Shown: positions 32,727 through 43,857, counted from the first letter of the stretch. The stretch: 64,000 nucleotides of DNA from Halomonas jincaotanensis (GCF_018448785.1 NZ_JAHCLU010000006.1:124001-188000); one strand, 5' to 3'. The notes: generated by a model from the sequence alone, not told the origin. Numbers and translations are program-made.

Positions 32727-34112
32727 ATGCAAGACACCCTGCCGTTCATCCGCCCCCTGGTCGAGAAATACGACCGCCCGGGGCCACGCTATACCTCCTA
32801 TCCCACGGCGCCGCAGTTCCAGGCAGCTTTCGCCGAGGACGACTATCGCGCCGCCGCCCAGCGCAGCAACCGGGCCGCGGCGCCCAAGCCGCTGTCGGCT
32901 TACGTGCACATCCCGTTCTGCGAAAGCCTCTGCTACTACTGCGCCTGCAACAAGATCATTACCCACAACCGCGAGCGGGCGGCGGAGTACCTCGCCTGGC
33001 TCAAGCGGGAGATCGCGCTCCAGGGGGCGCTGTTCGACGACGCCCGGCGCATGACCCAGCTGCACCTGGGGGGTGGCACCCCCACCTACCTGAGCAACGA
33101 CCAGCTCGGCGAGCTGATGGCCGCGCTGGATGCCGCCTTCCACTTCGCCGAGCCCGAGGCACGGGAGTTCTCCCTGGAGGTGGACCCTCGCACCGTCACC
33201 CCCGAGCAGATCCACGAGCTCCAAGCCCTGGGATTCAACCGCCTGAGCTTCGGCGTGCAGGACTTCGACGCCAGGGTCCAGGAGGCGGTCAACCGCATCC
33301 AGAGCGAGGCGCAGGTGGTGGAGCTGGTGACCGCGGCCCGCGAGGCCGGCTTCCAGTCGGTGAGCGTCGATCTGATCTACGGCCTGCCGCTGCAGACCGT
33401 GGCGAGTTTCGACGCCACCCTGGACAAGATCATCAGACTGCACCCGGACCGCATCGCCGCCTACAGCTACGCTCACCTGCCGGCGCTGTTCAAGGCCCAG
33501 CGGCTGATCCGTCCCGAGGACATGCCGCCGCCGGAGCGCAAGATCGAGCTGCTTGAGCTGACCATTCGCCGCCTCACCGAGGCAGGCTATGTCTACATCG
33601 GCATGGACCATTTCGCCCTGCCCGAGGACGAGCTCTCGCTAGCGAAGGTGAACGGCACCCTGCAGCGCAACTTCCAGGGCTACTCGACCCATGCCGACTG
33701 CGACCTTATAGGCCTGGGCAATACCGCCATTGGCAAGGTGGGCGACAGCTACAGCCAGAACGTCAAGGAGACCGCCCAGTACCAGACGCGCCTCGAGGCG
33801 GGACGGCTGCCGGTGATGCGCGGTTACCGCCTCAACGCCGACGACCGGCTGCGTCGCGACGTGATCAACGCCCTGATGTGTCATGGCCGCATCGATATTG
33901 CCGCCATCGAGGCGGCCCACGGCATCGATTTCCAGGACACCTTCTCCGGCGCCCTCGACGAACTCGCCGAGATGGAAGCCGATGGACTCCTGGCGATCCG
34001 CGAGAACGAGATCGAGATGCGGCCGGCCGGGCGGCTGATGATGCGCAATGCCGCCATGGCCTTCGACGCCTATCTGGCACGCAGCGAGGGTCGCTATTCG
34101 CGGACCGTCTAG
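32727..34112 (+). CDS. hemN: Oxygen-independent coproporphyrinogen III dehydrogenase
   Basis: A 461-residue radical-SAM enzyme that converts coproporphyrinogen III to protoporphyrinogen IX without oxygen, needed for heme synthesis in anaerobic growth. The cluster motif CESLCYYCAC gives C65, C69, C72 and C74, preceded by YVHIPF, and HLGGGTPTYL and FGVQDFDARVQEAVNRIQ are typical of true HemN. ATG 32727 gives MQDTLPFIRPLVEKYDRPGPRYTSYP as in the family; a GTG at 32679 is less likely. It is preceded by an Anr-type box and followed by a strong hairpin. Confidence 0.95.
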   Translation: MQDTLPFIRPLVEKYDRPGPRYTSYPTAPQFQAAFAEDDYRAAAQRSNRAAAPKPLSAYVHIPFCESLCYYCACNKIITHNRERAAEYLAWLKREIALQGALFDDARRMTQLHLGGGTPTYLSNDQLGELMAALDAAFHFAEPEAREFSLEVDPRTVTPEQIHELQALGFNRLSFGVQDFDARVQEAVNRIQSEAQVVELVTAAREAGFQSVSVDLIYGLPLQTVASFDATLDKIIRLHPDRIAAYSYAHLPALFKAQRLIRPEDMPPPERKIELLELTIRRLTEAGYVYIGMDHFALPEDELSLAKVNGTLQRNFQGYSTHADCDLIGLGNTAIGKVGDSYSQNVKETAQYQTRLEAGRLPVMRGYRLNADDRLRRDVINALMCHGRIDIAAIEAAHGIDFQDTFSGALDELAEMEADGLLAIRENEIEMRPAGRLMMRNAAMAFDAYLARSEGRYSRTV

Positions 34113-34149
34113 CGACGCCCCTCGGCCGTACTCAACCCTTTCTCGCCAG

Positions 34150-34172
34150 CAGGCCCGCCACTAGCGGGCCTG
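34150..34172 (+). terminator. Hairpin after hemN
   Basis: A perfect nine-base stem CAGGCCCGC/GCGGGCCTG (34150-34158 and 34164-34172) with loop CACTA starts 38 bases after the hemN stop. The T-run is delayed (TCTCGTTG, then seven T after ACGA), so it is an imperfect rho-independent terminator. Confidence 0.6.
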
Positions 34173-34206
34173 TCTCGTTGAACGATTTTTTTCGCGCATC
34201 TTGTGC

Positions 34207-34237
34207 TTGAAGCGGGTGAGTGGACTATATATGGTAT
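34207..34237 (+). promoter_or_regulatory. nrdJ promoter with NrdR-type box
   Basis: TTGAAG (34207-34212) and TATGGT (34230-34235) are separated by 17 bases. A segment at 34222-34237 with core CTATATATGG matches the NrdR consensus core CwAtATaTwG in 9 of 10 positions and overlaps the -10. A second NrdR box at three helical turns, expected in the family, is not convincing. About 170 bases of untranslated leader follow. Confidence 0.5.
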
Positions 34238-34409
34238 GCTGACGCCGCCAATACGGTTTATCTGTTTCCCGCTAGTTGTTGAGGGGAGTCCCCTGTTTCT
34301 TGTCCGCGAGACCATGCAATGAGCGGCGTGGACATCGGCTCGCCCCCCTAGCGCCTACTTTCTGTTACGCCTGTAAACCGTCCATCCAGACACTGTCGGA
34401 GCCCCCCCA

Positions 34410-36521
34410 ATGAGCACTCCCACCAAGGCCGTGAAGACCTCCCAAGAGGTGCCGCTGCAATTGCCTTCCCGTGATATCTGGGATTCCAAGTATCGGCTCA
34501 AGGATCGTCACGGACGCCCCGTCGACAAGGACGTGGGCGCGACCTGGGAGCGGGTGGCACGGGCGCTGGCCGCGGTGGAAGGCGATCAGGCCGAGGCCTG
34601 GCTCACGAAGTTTCGCTGGGCGCTGGAGAACGGCGCCATTCCCGCCGGGCGCATCATGTCCAACGCCGGCGCCGAGGACTACAAGCCGGCGGTGAGCCTG
34701 ATCAACTGTACCGTCTCGCGCACCATTCGCGACTCCATGCACGACATCCTCGACTCGGTGGTGGATGCCGGCATGACCCTGAAGGCGGGCTGCGGCATCG
34801 GCTACGAGTTCTCCACCCTGCGCCACAAGGGCGCCTTTGTATTCGGCGCCGGTGCCGGCACTAATGGCCCGCTGGCGTTCATGGATATCTACGACAAGAT
34901 GTGCTTCACGGTGGCCTCGGCGGGGGGGCGCCGCGGTGCCCAGATGGGGACTTTCGATATCGGCCATCCCGATGTGCGCGAGTTCATCGAGGCCAAGCGC
35001 GAAGCGGGCCGGCTGCGCCAGTTCAACCTGAGCCTGTTGATCACCGACGAGTTCATGGAAGCGGTCAAGCATGACACCGACTGGCCGCTGGCCTTCCCGC
35101 TGCATGCTGGCGAGAAAGCCGACGTCAAGGAAGACGAGCTGATCTATCGCGACTGGCCGGTGGTCGAGGACGGTTATACCGTCGACGAACAAGGCCGCGT
35201 GGCCTGTCGCATCGTCGAGGTGATCAAGGCCCGCGAGCTATGGAACACCATCATGAAGTCGACCTACGACTTCGCCGAGCCGGGCTTCATCCTGATCGAT
35301 CAGGTCAACCGCATGAACAACAACTGGTTCTGCGAGGAGATCCGGGCGACCAACCCTTGCGGTGAACAGCCATTGCCGCCCGAGGGTGCCTGCCTGCTGG
35401 GCTCCGTGAACCTGACGCGTTTCGTCATCGACCCCTTTGCCGAGAAGCCGCGCTTCGACTGGGAGCGCTACCGCAAGGTGGTGGCCATCTTCACCCGCAT
35501 GCTCGACAACGTGGTGGAGATCAGCGGCCTGCCGCTTGAGGGTCAGCGCAAGGAGATCGAGGCCAAGCGCCGCCATGGCATGGGCTTTCTGGGCCTGGGC
35601 TCGACCCTGACCATGCTCAAGATTCCCTACGGCTCGCCGGAGTCGCTGGCCTTCACCGAGGAGGTGAGCCGCAACCTCGCCATCGAGGGCTGGAAACAGG
35701 CCCTCGAGCTCTCCCGCGAGAAGGGCATGGCGCCGATCCTCGCCGAGGATGTCGAGCTTACGCCGAAGATGATGCGCGAGCGGCCGGAGCTCAAGCAGGA
35801 CGGCTACGAGATCGGCGACCAGGTGCCGGGACGCATCCTGCATGCGCGCTACAGCCGCTACATGCAGAAGGTCGCCGAGGTGGCGCCGGAGCTGGTCGCC
35901 TCATTGGCCGAGCATGGCGCGCGCTTCACCCACCACAGCTCCATCGCCCCGACCGGCACTATCTCGTTGTCGCTGGGCAACAACGCCTCCAACGGCATCG
36001 AGCCATCGTTCTCGCATCGCTACTTCCGCAACGTCATCCAGGCCGGCAAGAAGACCAAGGAGCAGGTCGAGGTGTGCTCCTTCGAATTGGCCGCCTATCG
36101 GCATTTCATTGCCGCCGACGCGGTGGAGAGCGACCTGCCCGACTACTTCATCACCGCCGATGCGGTGACGCCGCCTCAGCATGTGGCGGTGCAGGCCGCC
36201 GCCCAGAGCTGGGTCGACTCGGCCATCTCCAAGACGGTCAACGTGCCGACGGAGTTCGCCTTCGACGAGTTCAAGGACCTCTATCTGGACGCCTACACCA
36301 GCCAACTCAAGGGTTGCACCACCTTCCGCTTCAATCCCGAGGCCTTCCAGGGGGTGCTGGTGCGTGAGGATGACTTGAAGAATACCACCTACGTCTTCGA
36401 ACTGGACAACGGCGAGACCGTCGAGTTGACCGGCGACGAGACGGTGATCTACGACGGCGAGGAGCACAACGCGGCGAACCTGTATGACGCACTAAAAGAG
36501 GGAACTTATGGGAAGTGGTAA
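34410..36521 (+). CDS. nrdJ: Adenosylcobalamin-dependent (class II) ribonucleotide reductase, catalytic chain
   Basis: A 703-residue catalytic chain that reduces ribonucleotides using vitamin B12 coenzyme, independent of oxygen. It shows SLINCTVSRTIRDSMHDIL, LKAGCGIGYEFSTLR, MCFTVASAGGRRGAQMGTFD, the active-site NPCGEQPLPPEGACLLGSVNL, and PTGTISLSLGNNASNGIEPSF. It corresponds to NrdJa of Pseudomonas, where the C-terminal redox cysteines are on a separate gene, here encoded 51 bases downstream. The NrdR-like box upstream suggests nucleotide-pool control. Neighbouring hemN and denitrification genes point to anaerobic use. Confidence 0.93.
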   Translation: MSTPTKAVKTSQEVPLQLPSRDIWDSKYRLKDRHGRPVDKDVGATWERVARALAAVEGDQAEAWLTKFRWALENGAIPAGRIMSNAGAEDYKPAVSLINCTVSRTIRDSMHDILDSVVDAGMTLKAGCGIGYEFSTLRHKGAFVFGAGAGTNGPLAFMDIYDKMCFTVASAGGRRGAQMGTFDIGHPDVREFIEAKREAGRLRQFNLSLLITDEFMEAVKHDTDWPLAFPLHAGEKADVKEDELIYRDWPVVEDGYTVDEQGRVACRIVEVIKARELWNTIMKSTYDFAEPGFILIDQVNRMNNNWFCEEIRATNPCGEQPLPPEGACLLGSVNLTRFVIDPFAEKPRFDWERYRKVVAIFTRMLDNVVEISGLPLEGQRKEIEAKRRHGMGFLGLGSTLTMLKIPYGSPESLAFTEEVSRNLAIEGWKQALELSREKGMAPILAEDVELTPKMMRERPELKQDGYEIGDQVPGRILHARYSRYMQKVAEVAPELVASLAEHGARFTHHSSIAPTGTISLSLGNNASNGIEPSFSHRYFRNVIQAGKKTKEQVEVCSFELAAYRHFIAADAVESDLPDYFITADAVTPPQHVAVQAAAQSWVDSAISKTVNVPTEFAFDEFKDLYLDAYTSQLKGCTTFRFNPEAFQGVLVREDDLKNTTYVFELDNGETVELTGDETVIYDGEEHNAANLYDALKEGTYGKW

Positions 36522-36572
36522 TCGCCCGATCTTTTCATGCGTCATGAAGACAAGCATTCAAGGAGCCCGCTG

Positions 36573-37343
36573 ATGGCCGTCGAAATCAAGTCCAAGATCG
36601 TTTCCTACAGCGTCAAGAAGGCGGTCGAGCCGCCGCCGCTGGCCGACGAGAACCCGCTCACGGTGCGCATTCCCTCGCGCCCCGAGGGCACCCTCGAGGC
36701 CGTGTCGGAGAAGATCTCCTACGTGGGCGCCGAAGGGCGCAAGAAGGTCTACCTGCTGGTGTCGTTCATGCCGGTGGAAGGCGTCTTGAACGGCAAGCGG
36801 GTGATCGTCGAGCGCCCGGTGGAGTTTTTCTTCCCCTCCGGCCAGCTCTCCAGCGAGCACCAGTGGATCACCGCCACCATGCGCAGCCTGTCGCTGGCCG
36901 CACGCGGCGGTTACGTCACCCAGGCGGTGGCGGATCTGCGCAAGGTGGCCTGGGACAAGGGCCTGGTGCGCTGCGGCATGAACCGCTGGGGCAAGCCGAT
37001 GTTCCACGATTCCGAGGTCGCGGCCATCGCCTGGTCGATCCAGCAGATCCTCTATCGCCGCGGCTTCCTCGACCAGGACGGCAACCAGGTGCCAGCGGAG
37101 GAGCTGGTCAGCCGCTACGCCCACCGCCTGACCCACGGCCACCCCTGGCAGCCACCCGCGCATGAGGAAGAACCGGAGGCCGCTGGCGCCGTGTCCGCGA
37201 TCGGTGTCGGTGAAGCCACCAGCAAAGGAAAAGGCGACGGCCCCACGGTGGTCGGCCACTGTCCCGAGTGTCGCGGAGAGCTGATCATGATGGACGGCTG
37301 CCCGACCTGCTATGCCGGCTGTGGCTGGTCGAAGTGCGGCTGA
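36573..37343 (+). CDS. nrdJb: Class II ribonucleotide reductase, small C-terminal chain
   Basis: A 256-residue partner of NrdJ that carries the C-terminal functions of unsplit class II enzymes. Its end is a cysteine-rich cluster, CPECRGELIMMDGCPTCYAGC then GWSKCG, likely a zinc ribbon plus the cysteine pair that re-reduces the active site. An upstream segment KVYLLVSFMPVEG and MNRWGKPMFHDSEVAAIAWSIQ is shared with NrdJb of Pseudomonas as I recall it. AGGAG precedes ATG 36573 by seven bases. It is co-transcribed with nrdJ. Confidence 0.85.
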   Translation: MAVEIKSKIVSYSVKKAVEPPPLADENPLTVRIPSRPEGTLEAVSEKISYVGAEGRKKVYLLVSFMPVEGVLNGKRVIVERPVEFFFPSGQLSSEHQWITATMRSLSLAARGGYVTQAVADLRKVAWDKGLVRCGMNRWGKPMFHDSEVAAIAWSIQQILYRRGFLDQDGNQVPAEELVSRYAHRLTHGHPWQPPAHEEEPEAAGAVSAIGVGEATSKGKGDGPTVVGHCPECRGELIMMDGCPTCYAGCGWSKCG

Positions 37344-37376
37344 GGCATGAAGGAGGCGGCGCGTGAGTCGCCTCTG

Positions 37377-37390
37377 TTGACTCACGTCAC
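37377..37390 (+). promoter_or_regulatory. FNR/DNR-type box before the globin gene
   Basis: TTGAC-TCAC-GTCAC matches the FNR/DNR consensus TTGAT-N4-RTCAA in 8 of 10 bases. Its centre is 93 bases before the globin start, so the promoter would leave a leader of about 50 bases. Confidence 0.5.
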
Positions 37391-37476
37391 ATGATGCGTA
37401 CGTAAGGAACGGTAGCCAACGACGCAAGCGGCTATCTCGCCTAGTCTTGGCATAGGATCGCCATGCGACAGCCGCT

Positions 37477-37926
37477 ATGGACGTAGAGCAGCTCTTCGAA
37501 AACAGCTATCGGCGCGTGCTGGAACGCGAGGTCGATGGTCAAGCGTTTTTTGCCGCTTTTTATGATGGTTTTATCGCAGCCTCGCCGGAGGTGGCGATGA
37601 AGTTTCGCCATACCGATATGCAGCGCCAGCGTTCCATGCTGAAGAAGGCTTTCTATCACCTTCTGGCGTTCTATGGTTCGAGTCATGCCGATTACTACCT
37701 GCATCAGGTGGCACTGAGCCATGGCCGTACTCACCTCGACATTCCCCCTCGGCTCTATGACCTCTGGCTCGAAACACTGATCGATACGGTTCGCCGTTTC
37801 GATGATCGCCTCACTGACGAGGTCGAGTTGGCATGGCGGCTGGTGATGGCGCCGGGCATTGTCTATATGAAGTTCCATTACGACCGACACCAAGAGGGAT
37901 ATCGCTTTTGTCGCGGCCATGACTGA
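37477..37926 (+). CDS. Single-domain globin
   Basis: A 149-residue cytoplasmic heme protein of the globin superfamily without a reductase domain. Helical segments include SYRRVLEREVDGQAFFAAFYDGF, and the proximal histidine lies in ALSHGRTHLDIPPRLYDLW (H82 or H86). Its placement between nrdJ and the nir genes, behind a DNR-type box, suggests NO or oxygen binding during denitrification. It could act as an NO dioxygenase only with an external reductase, or as a sensor. ATG 37477 begins close to the first predicted helix. Confidence 0.75.
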   Translation: MDVEQLFENSYRRVLEREVDGQAFFAAFYDGFIAASPEVAMKFRHTDMQRQRSMLKKAFYHLLAFYGSSHADYYLHQVALSHGRTHLDIPPRLYDLWLETLIDTVRRFDDRLTDEVELAWRLVMAPGIVYMKFHYDRHQEGYRFCRGHD

Positions 37927-38029
37927 TCGCGGTCTCCCACGTCATCGCCACTCACTTCCAGACCGTTGCCGCGGCCAACGACTATTGGCGTGACTGATGC
38001 GCCACGAGGCCGCTGCCCCAGTCAAGAAC

Positions 38030-39232
38030 CTACAACCCGATGCGATGGGCCCGGTGGGTGAAGAAGATGCCGCTGGGCGATTCGCTGTCGAGCCGGGCGA
38101 CCTCCTCCAGGGTGTGGGTGTCATAGACCACCACCCGGTCGCTGTCGCGAGCCGAGATCCAGGCATGCTCGCCTTTCGGCGTGAACTCCATGTGCAGGAC
38201 GGACTCTCCGGGCGAGAGGGTGGCGACGATCTCGCGGCCCTCGGTGTCGATCACTTGCACCACGTTGTTGTCGGGGTGGGCGAAGTTGACCCATACCTGG
38301 CGCTCATCCGGGCGGGTCATCACGAAGATCGGCTGGCCGTGGACTGGAATGCGCTCCGAAAGCGACCAGCCGCCGCTGTCGGCGACCAGCACCTCGTGCC
38401 GGCCCACCGCCGGCAGCCAGGCCTCGCCGCCGGCCATGGCCCAGCCCTCCAGATGCGGCATCTTGTAGACCGGTAAGCGCTCCTCGCCGCGGCCGTAGTC
38501 GGGCAGGATGCGCTGCACGCCCTCCTCGAGATGCCAGAGATCGAGCAGCGCCAGGCCGTCCTCGCCGAACAGGCCGGCGATGTAGTAGCGCCCGTTGGGG
38601 CCGATCAGGGCGTCGTAGGGCGCCTCACCGATATCGCTGAAGCGGCTCACCTCCGGGGTGTCGCCGTGCATGTCGACCAGATGAATCTCGCCGGCCTCGA
38701 ACAGGCTGTAGACGAAGCGGTTACCGGGGGCATCCACCAGCCCCACTACCTTGGAGCGCTGCTCATCGCCGTCATCGTCCCGATACGTCGCTGGAATCTC
38801 TGCCACCTCCTCAAGCGTCTCGCTGTCGAAGACCTTCACGCCGCCCGGATCGTAATTGGCCACCGCCACCAGTGAGCCGTCCTGGGAGACGGCGCCGCCG
38901 ATGCTGTTGCCGGATTGCATCACCCGGTGGGTGATCTCGCTGGTTAGGAGGTCGACGCGGCTCAGCCCTCCGTCGCGGCCGAACACGAAGGCGTAGCGGG
39001 CGTCGCGGGAGAACTTCACCGAGGCGTGGGAAAGATCACCCAGCCCTTCCACGCGGTCGAGGATTCGGTGGTGGCTGGTGTCTACCACCGCCAGGCTGCC
39101 GGTGGCGCGCTCGACGATCACGCCGAGGTCACCGGTGCCGCGCAACTCCGCGCTTGGCGTGGCCTGGCAGCCGGCCAGCAGGGCGAGCAGTGCGATGGCG
39201 ACGAGGGCCTTGCGAAGGACTAGGGGAATCAT
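38030..39232 (-). CDS. nirF: Heme d1 biosynthesis protein NirF (lipoprotein)
   Basis: A 400-residue beta-propeller protein needed for a late step of heme d1 synthesis in the periplasm. The signal peptide has a lipobox LLAGC, so it is probably anchored to a membrane. Family segments are RGTGDLGVIVERATGSLAVVDTS, FGRDGGLSRVDLLT, and HLEGWAMAGGEAWLPAVGRHEV. ATG 39232 has AAGGA six bases upstream; starts at 39238 and 39253 are possible. It follows nirC by 30 bases on the minus strand, divergent from nirS. Confidence 0.92.
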   Translation of the reverse strand: MIPLVLRKALVAIALLALLAGCQATPSAELRGTGDLGVIVERATGSLAVVDTSHHRILDRVEGLGDLSHASVKFSRDARYAFVFGRDGGLSRVDLLTSEITHRVMQSGNSIGGAVSQDGSLVAVANYDPGGVKVFDSETLEEVAEIPATYRDDDGDEQRSKVVGLVDAPGNRFVYSLFEAGEIHLVDMHGDTPEVSRFSDIGEAPYDALIGPNGRYYIAGLFGEDGLALLDLWHLEEGVQRILPDYGRGEERLPVYKMPHLEGWAMAGGEAWLPAVGRHEVLVADSGGWSLSERIPVHGQPIFVMTRPDERQVWVNFAHPDNNVVQVIDTEGREIVATLSPGESVLHMEFTPKGEHAWISARDSDRVVVYDTHTLEEVARLDSESPSGIFFTHRAHRIGL

Positions 39233-39262
39233 GGCCATTCCTTGTGGGGTCATCGAGATTGC

Positions 39263-39619
39263 TCACTCATCCAAAGGATTGTCGTTCTGCAGGTGGTCGG
39301 CGAGCCAGAGGGCCTCTTCCTCGGTCAGCAGCCTTTTCCAGCCAGGCATGGCGGTGCCGGGAATGCCGTGGAGGATCAATGCTGCCAGGCCCTCGCGGCT
39401 GTAGGCGTTCATGCGCGACTCGGGCAGTGACGGGCCCAGTCCGCCACGCAGCGTCATGCCATGGCAGGAGCCGCAGTCTTGATAGAGCAAGGTCTTGAGC
39501 TCCTGTACTCGCTCGGCAGAGAGCGAGCTGTCGGCAAGAACCGCGACCGGCAACCAGCAGAGCGCCAGGATTAGCAAGCGGCGGGAGGCGGGCTGGGTCA
39601 TGGCGTCTGCAATTGGCAT
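39263..39619 (-). CDS. nirC: Cytochrome c55X NirC
   Basis: A 118-residue periplasmic mono-heme cytochrome linked to nitrite reductase maturation or electron supply. The signal peptide spans about residues 1-29 and the heme site is CGSCHGMTLRGGLGPSL (C49-H53), which is characteristic of NirC. ATG 39619 has GGGAG five bases upstream. It leads the nirCF operon divergent from nirS, across a 324-base gap with a DNR-type box. Confidence 0.9.
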   Translation of the reverse strand: MPIADAMTQPASRRLLILALCWLPVAVLADSSLSAERVQELKTLLYQDCGSCHGMTLRGGLGPSLPESRMNAYSREGLAALILHGIPGTAMPGWKRLLTEEEALWLADHLQNDNPLDE

Positions 39620-41680
<2,061 letters not shown>

Positions 41681-41691
41681 CCGAAAACGGC

Positions 41692-41714
41692 GGCGGGCCT
41701 ACCTATGTCCCGCC
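41692..41714 (+). terminator. Hairpin between nirS and nirD
   Basis: GGCGGG (41692-41697) and CCCGCC (41709-41714) can pair around an 11-base loop, with no T-run after it. It is more likely to protect the 3' end of nirS mRNA or to reduce read-through to the synthesis genes than to be a full terminator. Confidence 0.4.
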
Positions 41715-41746
41715 TGCCTATCCGACACATTAAGTGAGCTGTGCCG

Positions 41747-42247
41747 ATGCATTGCCATCCCCGAGACTTCGATAGCCTGGATCGAGGCCTGATCGACATT
41801 TACCAGCGCGGCCTGCCGGTCTGTACCCGCCCCTTTCTTAGCGTGGCCGAGCGTCTGGGCACTTCGGAGACCGAGGTGATCGCGCGACTGGAGCGCCTGC
41901 ATTCGCTGGACGTGCTCAGCCGCGTGGGGCCGGTGTTCGACCATGCTCGGGCCGGCGCAAGCCTGCTGGCGGCGGTGGCCGTACCGGAGGAGACGCGCGA
42001 TGCCTTCGCAGCGCTCATCAACGCCGCCCCCGGCGTCAATCATAACTATGCACGTGAAGGTCTGGCCCGGGAGCAGGGCTACAACCTGTGGTTTGTGATG
42101 ACCGCGCCCGATGAACCCGAACTCGAGGCGCGGCTCGATGCCTTGGAGGCGCATCTAGGCGTGCCGATCCTGCGCCTGCCGATGCTGGAGGGCTATCACA
42201 TCGACCTGTCCTTCCCCATTCCCTGGGCCGAACTGGAGTGCACATGA
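41747..42247 (+). CDS. nirD: Siroheme decarboxylase subunit NirD
   Basis: A 166-residue AsnC/Lrp-like protein that forms part of the complex removing acetate side chains of siroheme on the way to heme d1. The N-terminal helix-turn-helix-like part (LIDIYQRGLPVCTRPFLSVAERLG) is followed by the ligand-binding fold with NHNYAREG and YNLWFVMTA. It pairs in type with nirG. ATG 41747 is preferred over GTG 41741; the ribosome site is weak either way. Its stop overlaps the nirL start in ATGA. Confidence 0.88.
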   Translation: MHCHPRDFDSLDRGLIDIYQRGLPVCTRPFLSVAERLGTSETEVIARLERLHSLDVLSRVGPVFDHARAGASLLAAVAVPEETRDAFAALINAAPGVNHNYAREGLAREQGYNLWFVMTAPDEPELEARLDALEAHLGVPILRLPMLEGYHIDLSFPIPWAELECT

Positions 42248-42777
42248 GCGCCGCGACCCCACTGCCCCTCGATGCTGTCTGCTCACTCGACGAGCCGGCC
42301 GCCCATCGCCGCCTACGCGCAGTGCTGGAACAGGGGCTGCCGCTCACCCCGAGGCCCTGGAAGTCACTAGCCGAACAGGCCGGCATGGCCGAGGAAGAGG
42401 TAATGGCCTGTGTGCGTCGCTGGCAGGCCGACGGCATGATCAAGCGCTTGGGACTGGTGGTGCGTCATCGCCGGCTGGGGATCGAGGCCAATGCCATGGT
42501 GGTATGGGACGTGCCGGACGATCGGGTCAACGAGGTAGGCCGCCGGCTAGCCCAGGAAGCCGCAGTGACACTCTGCTACCGCCGTCCGCGGCGCCTGCCC
42601 GACTGGCCCTATAACCTCTTCTGCATGATTCACGGCGCCCGTCGCGAGCGGGTGCTGGCGGAGCTCGCGGCCATCGCCGAACGTCTGGCACTCGGCGAAC
42701 TCGAGCACCGGGTGCTGTTCAGCACTCACGCCTATCGCCAGTGCGGCGGCCGCTACGTGCAGGAGGGAGTGGCATGA
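42244..42777 (+). CDS. nirL: Siroheme decarboxylase subunit NirL
   Basis: A 177-residue member of the same AsnC-like decarboxylase family, of the L/H type: it has RRPRRLPDWPYNLFCMIHG and VVRHRRLGIEANAMVVWDV. It should form a heteromeric unit with NirD. The start ATG 42244 overlaps the nirD stop, and its stop overlaps the nirG start (ATGA), so translation of D, L and G is coupled and probably equimolar. Confidence 0.88.
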   Translation: MSAATPLPLDAVCSLDEPAAHRRLRAVLEQGLPLTPRPWKSLAEQAGMAEEEVMACVRRWQADGMIKRLGLVVRHRRLGIEANAMVVWDVPDDRVNEVGRRLAQEAAVTLCYRRPRRLPDWPYNLFCMIHGARRERVLAELAAIAERLALGELEHRVLFSTHAYRQCGGRYVQEGVA

Positions 42778-43232
42778 CACTCGACGACCTGGATGGCGTG
42801 GACCGTCGCATGCTAAATCGCCTGCAGGATGGCCTGCCGCTGGTGGCGCGCCCCTATGCGGCGGTGGCCGATGAGCTGGGTATCGACGAGGGCGACCTAC
42901 TCGAGCGCCTCGAGCGCCTGTGCGGGGGGGGAGTATTGAGCCGTTTCGGCCCCATGTTCCACGCCGAGCGGTTGGGCGGTGGCCTGACCCTGGCGGCGCT
43001 GGCGGTGCCCGAGGCCGACTTCGGGCGCGTCAGCGAGGCGGTCAACGCCCTCCCCGAGGTGGCCCACAACTATCGTCGCGAGCATGAACTCAACATGTGG
43101 TTCGTGCTGGCCACCGAGACGCCCGAACGCATCAACGAGGTGATCGAGGAGGTCGAGGCGGCCACGGGGCTTCCCGTCTTCAACATGCCCAAGGAGGAGG
43201 AATTCCATGTCCGTCTCCACCTCCCTGTCTAG
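42774..43232 (+). CDS. nirG: Siroheme decarboxylase subunit NirG
   Basis: A 152-residue paralogue of NirD (LQDGLPLVARPYAAVADELGI, VAHNYRREHELNMWFVLA, EEEFHVRLHLPV). ATG 42774 overlaps the nirL stop; the frame opens earlier at 42741 inside nirL without support. Its last 26 bases overlap nirH. Together the D-L and G-H pairs form the decarboxylase for heme d1. Confidence 0.88.
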   Translation: MTLDDLDGVDRRMLNRLQDGLPLVARPYAAVADELGIDEGDLLERLERLCGGGVLSRFGPMFHAERLGGGLTLAALAVPEADFGRVSEAVNALPEVAHNYRREHELNMWFVLATETPERINEVIEEVEAATGLPVFNMPKEEEFHVRLHLPV

Positions 43233-43806
43233 GCCGGCCCCGAATAGCGATGTCCATAATCGCGACGCCCAGCAACGCGACGACCGGGGGCTCGATGCCG
43301 CCGACCGCGCCATCGTGCTCGCCACCCAGACCGGCCTGCCGCTGGTGCCCGACCCCTGGAGCGCGGTGGGTCGCGAGGTGGGCATGAGCGGTGAGGAGGT
43401 GCTCGAGCGCATGCGGGCCATGCAGGCGCGCGGGGTGATCCGCCGGGTCGCCGCGGTACCCAACCACTACCGGCTCGGCTATGTGGCCAACGGCATGACC
43501 GTGTGGGACGTGGATGACGCCCAGATCGCCCGCCTGGGCCGCGAGGTGGCCGCCATCGAGGGCGTCAGCCACTGCTATCGTCGCCCGCGCCACCTGCCCC
43601 ACTGGCCCTACAACCTGTTCGCCATGCTCCACGGCCGCAGCCGTGACGAGGTCGAGCGCCAGGCGGCAGCGCTGCGCGAGCGCCTGGGCGAGGCGTGTCG
43701 CGACCACCGCATCCTCTATAGCTCGCGCATCCTCAAGAAGACCGGGCTACGCCTGGCCGGCGCTCGACCGGGCACAGCTTCTACAGCCACCGAAGGGCGG
43801 GGCTGA
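43207..43806 (+). CDS. nirH: Siroheme decarboxylase subunit NirH
   Basis: A 199-residue paralogue of NirL with YRRPRHLPHWPYNLFAMLHG and VPNHYRLGYVANGMTVWDV. AGGAGG lies six bases before ATG 43207, inside the end of nirG. The N-terminal 28 residues and C-terminal 20 are longer than in NirL and look unstructured. It is followed by a 51-base gap and nirJ. Confidence 0.88.
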   Translation: MSVSTSLSRPAPNSDVHNRDAQQRDDRGLDAADRAIVLATQTGLPLVPDPWSAVGREVGMSGEEVLERMRAMQARGVIRRVAAVPNHYRLGYVANGMTVWDVDDAQIARLGREVAAIEGVSHCYRRPRHLPHWPYNLFAMLHGRSRDEVERQAAALRERLGEACRDHRILYSSRILKKTGLRLAGARPGTASTATEGRG

Positions 43807-43857
43807 GTCGCGCCCGCTTGTATTACACAGCTCAGCAAACCTCAGCAGGAGTACGCC

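Noticed and set aside
34238-34409. Possible cobalamin riboswitch or second NrdR box before the B12-dependent nrdJ
   Set aside because: I could not find a B12-box-like segment, and the sequence three helical turns from the first NrdR box matches poorly.
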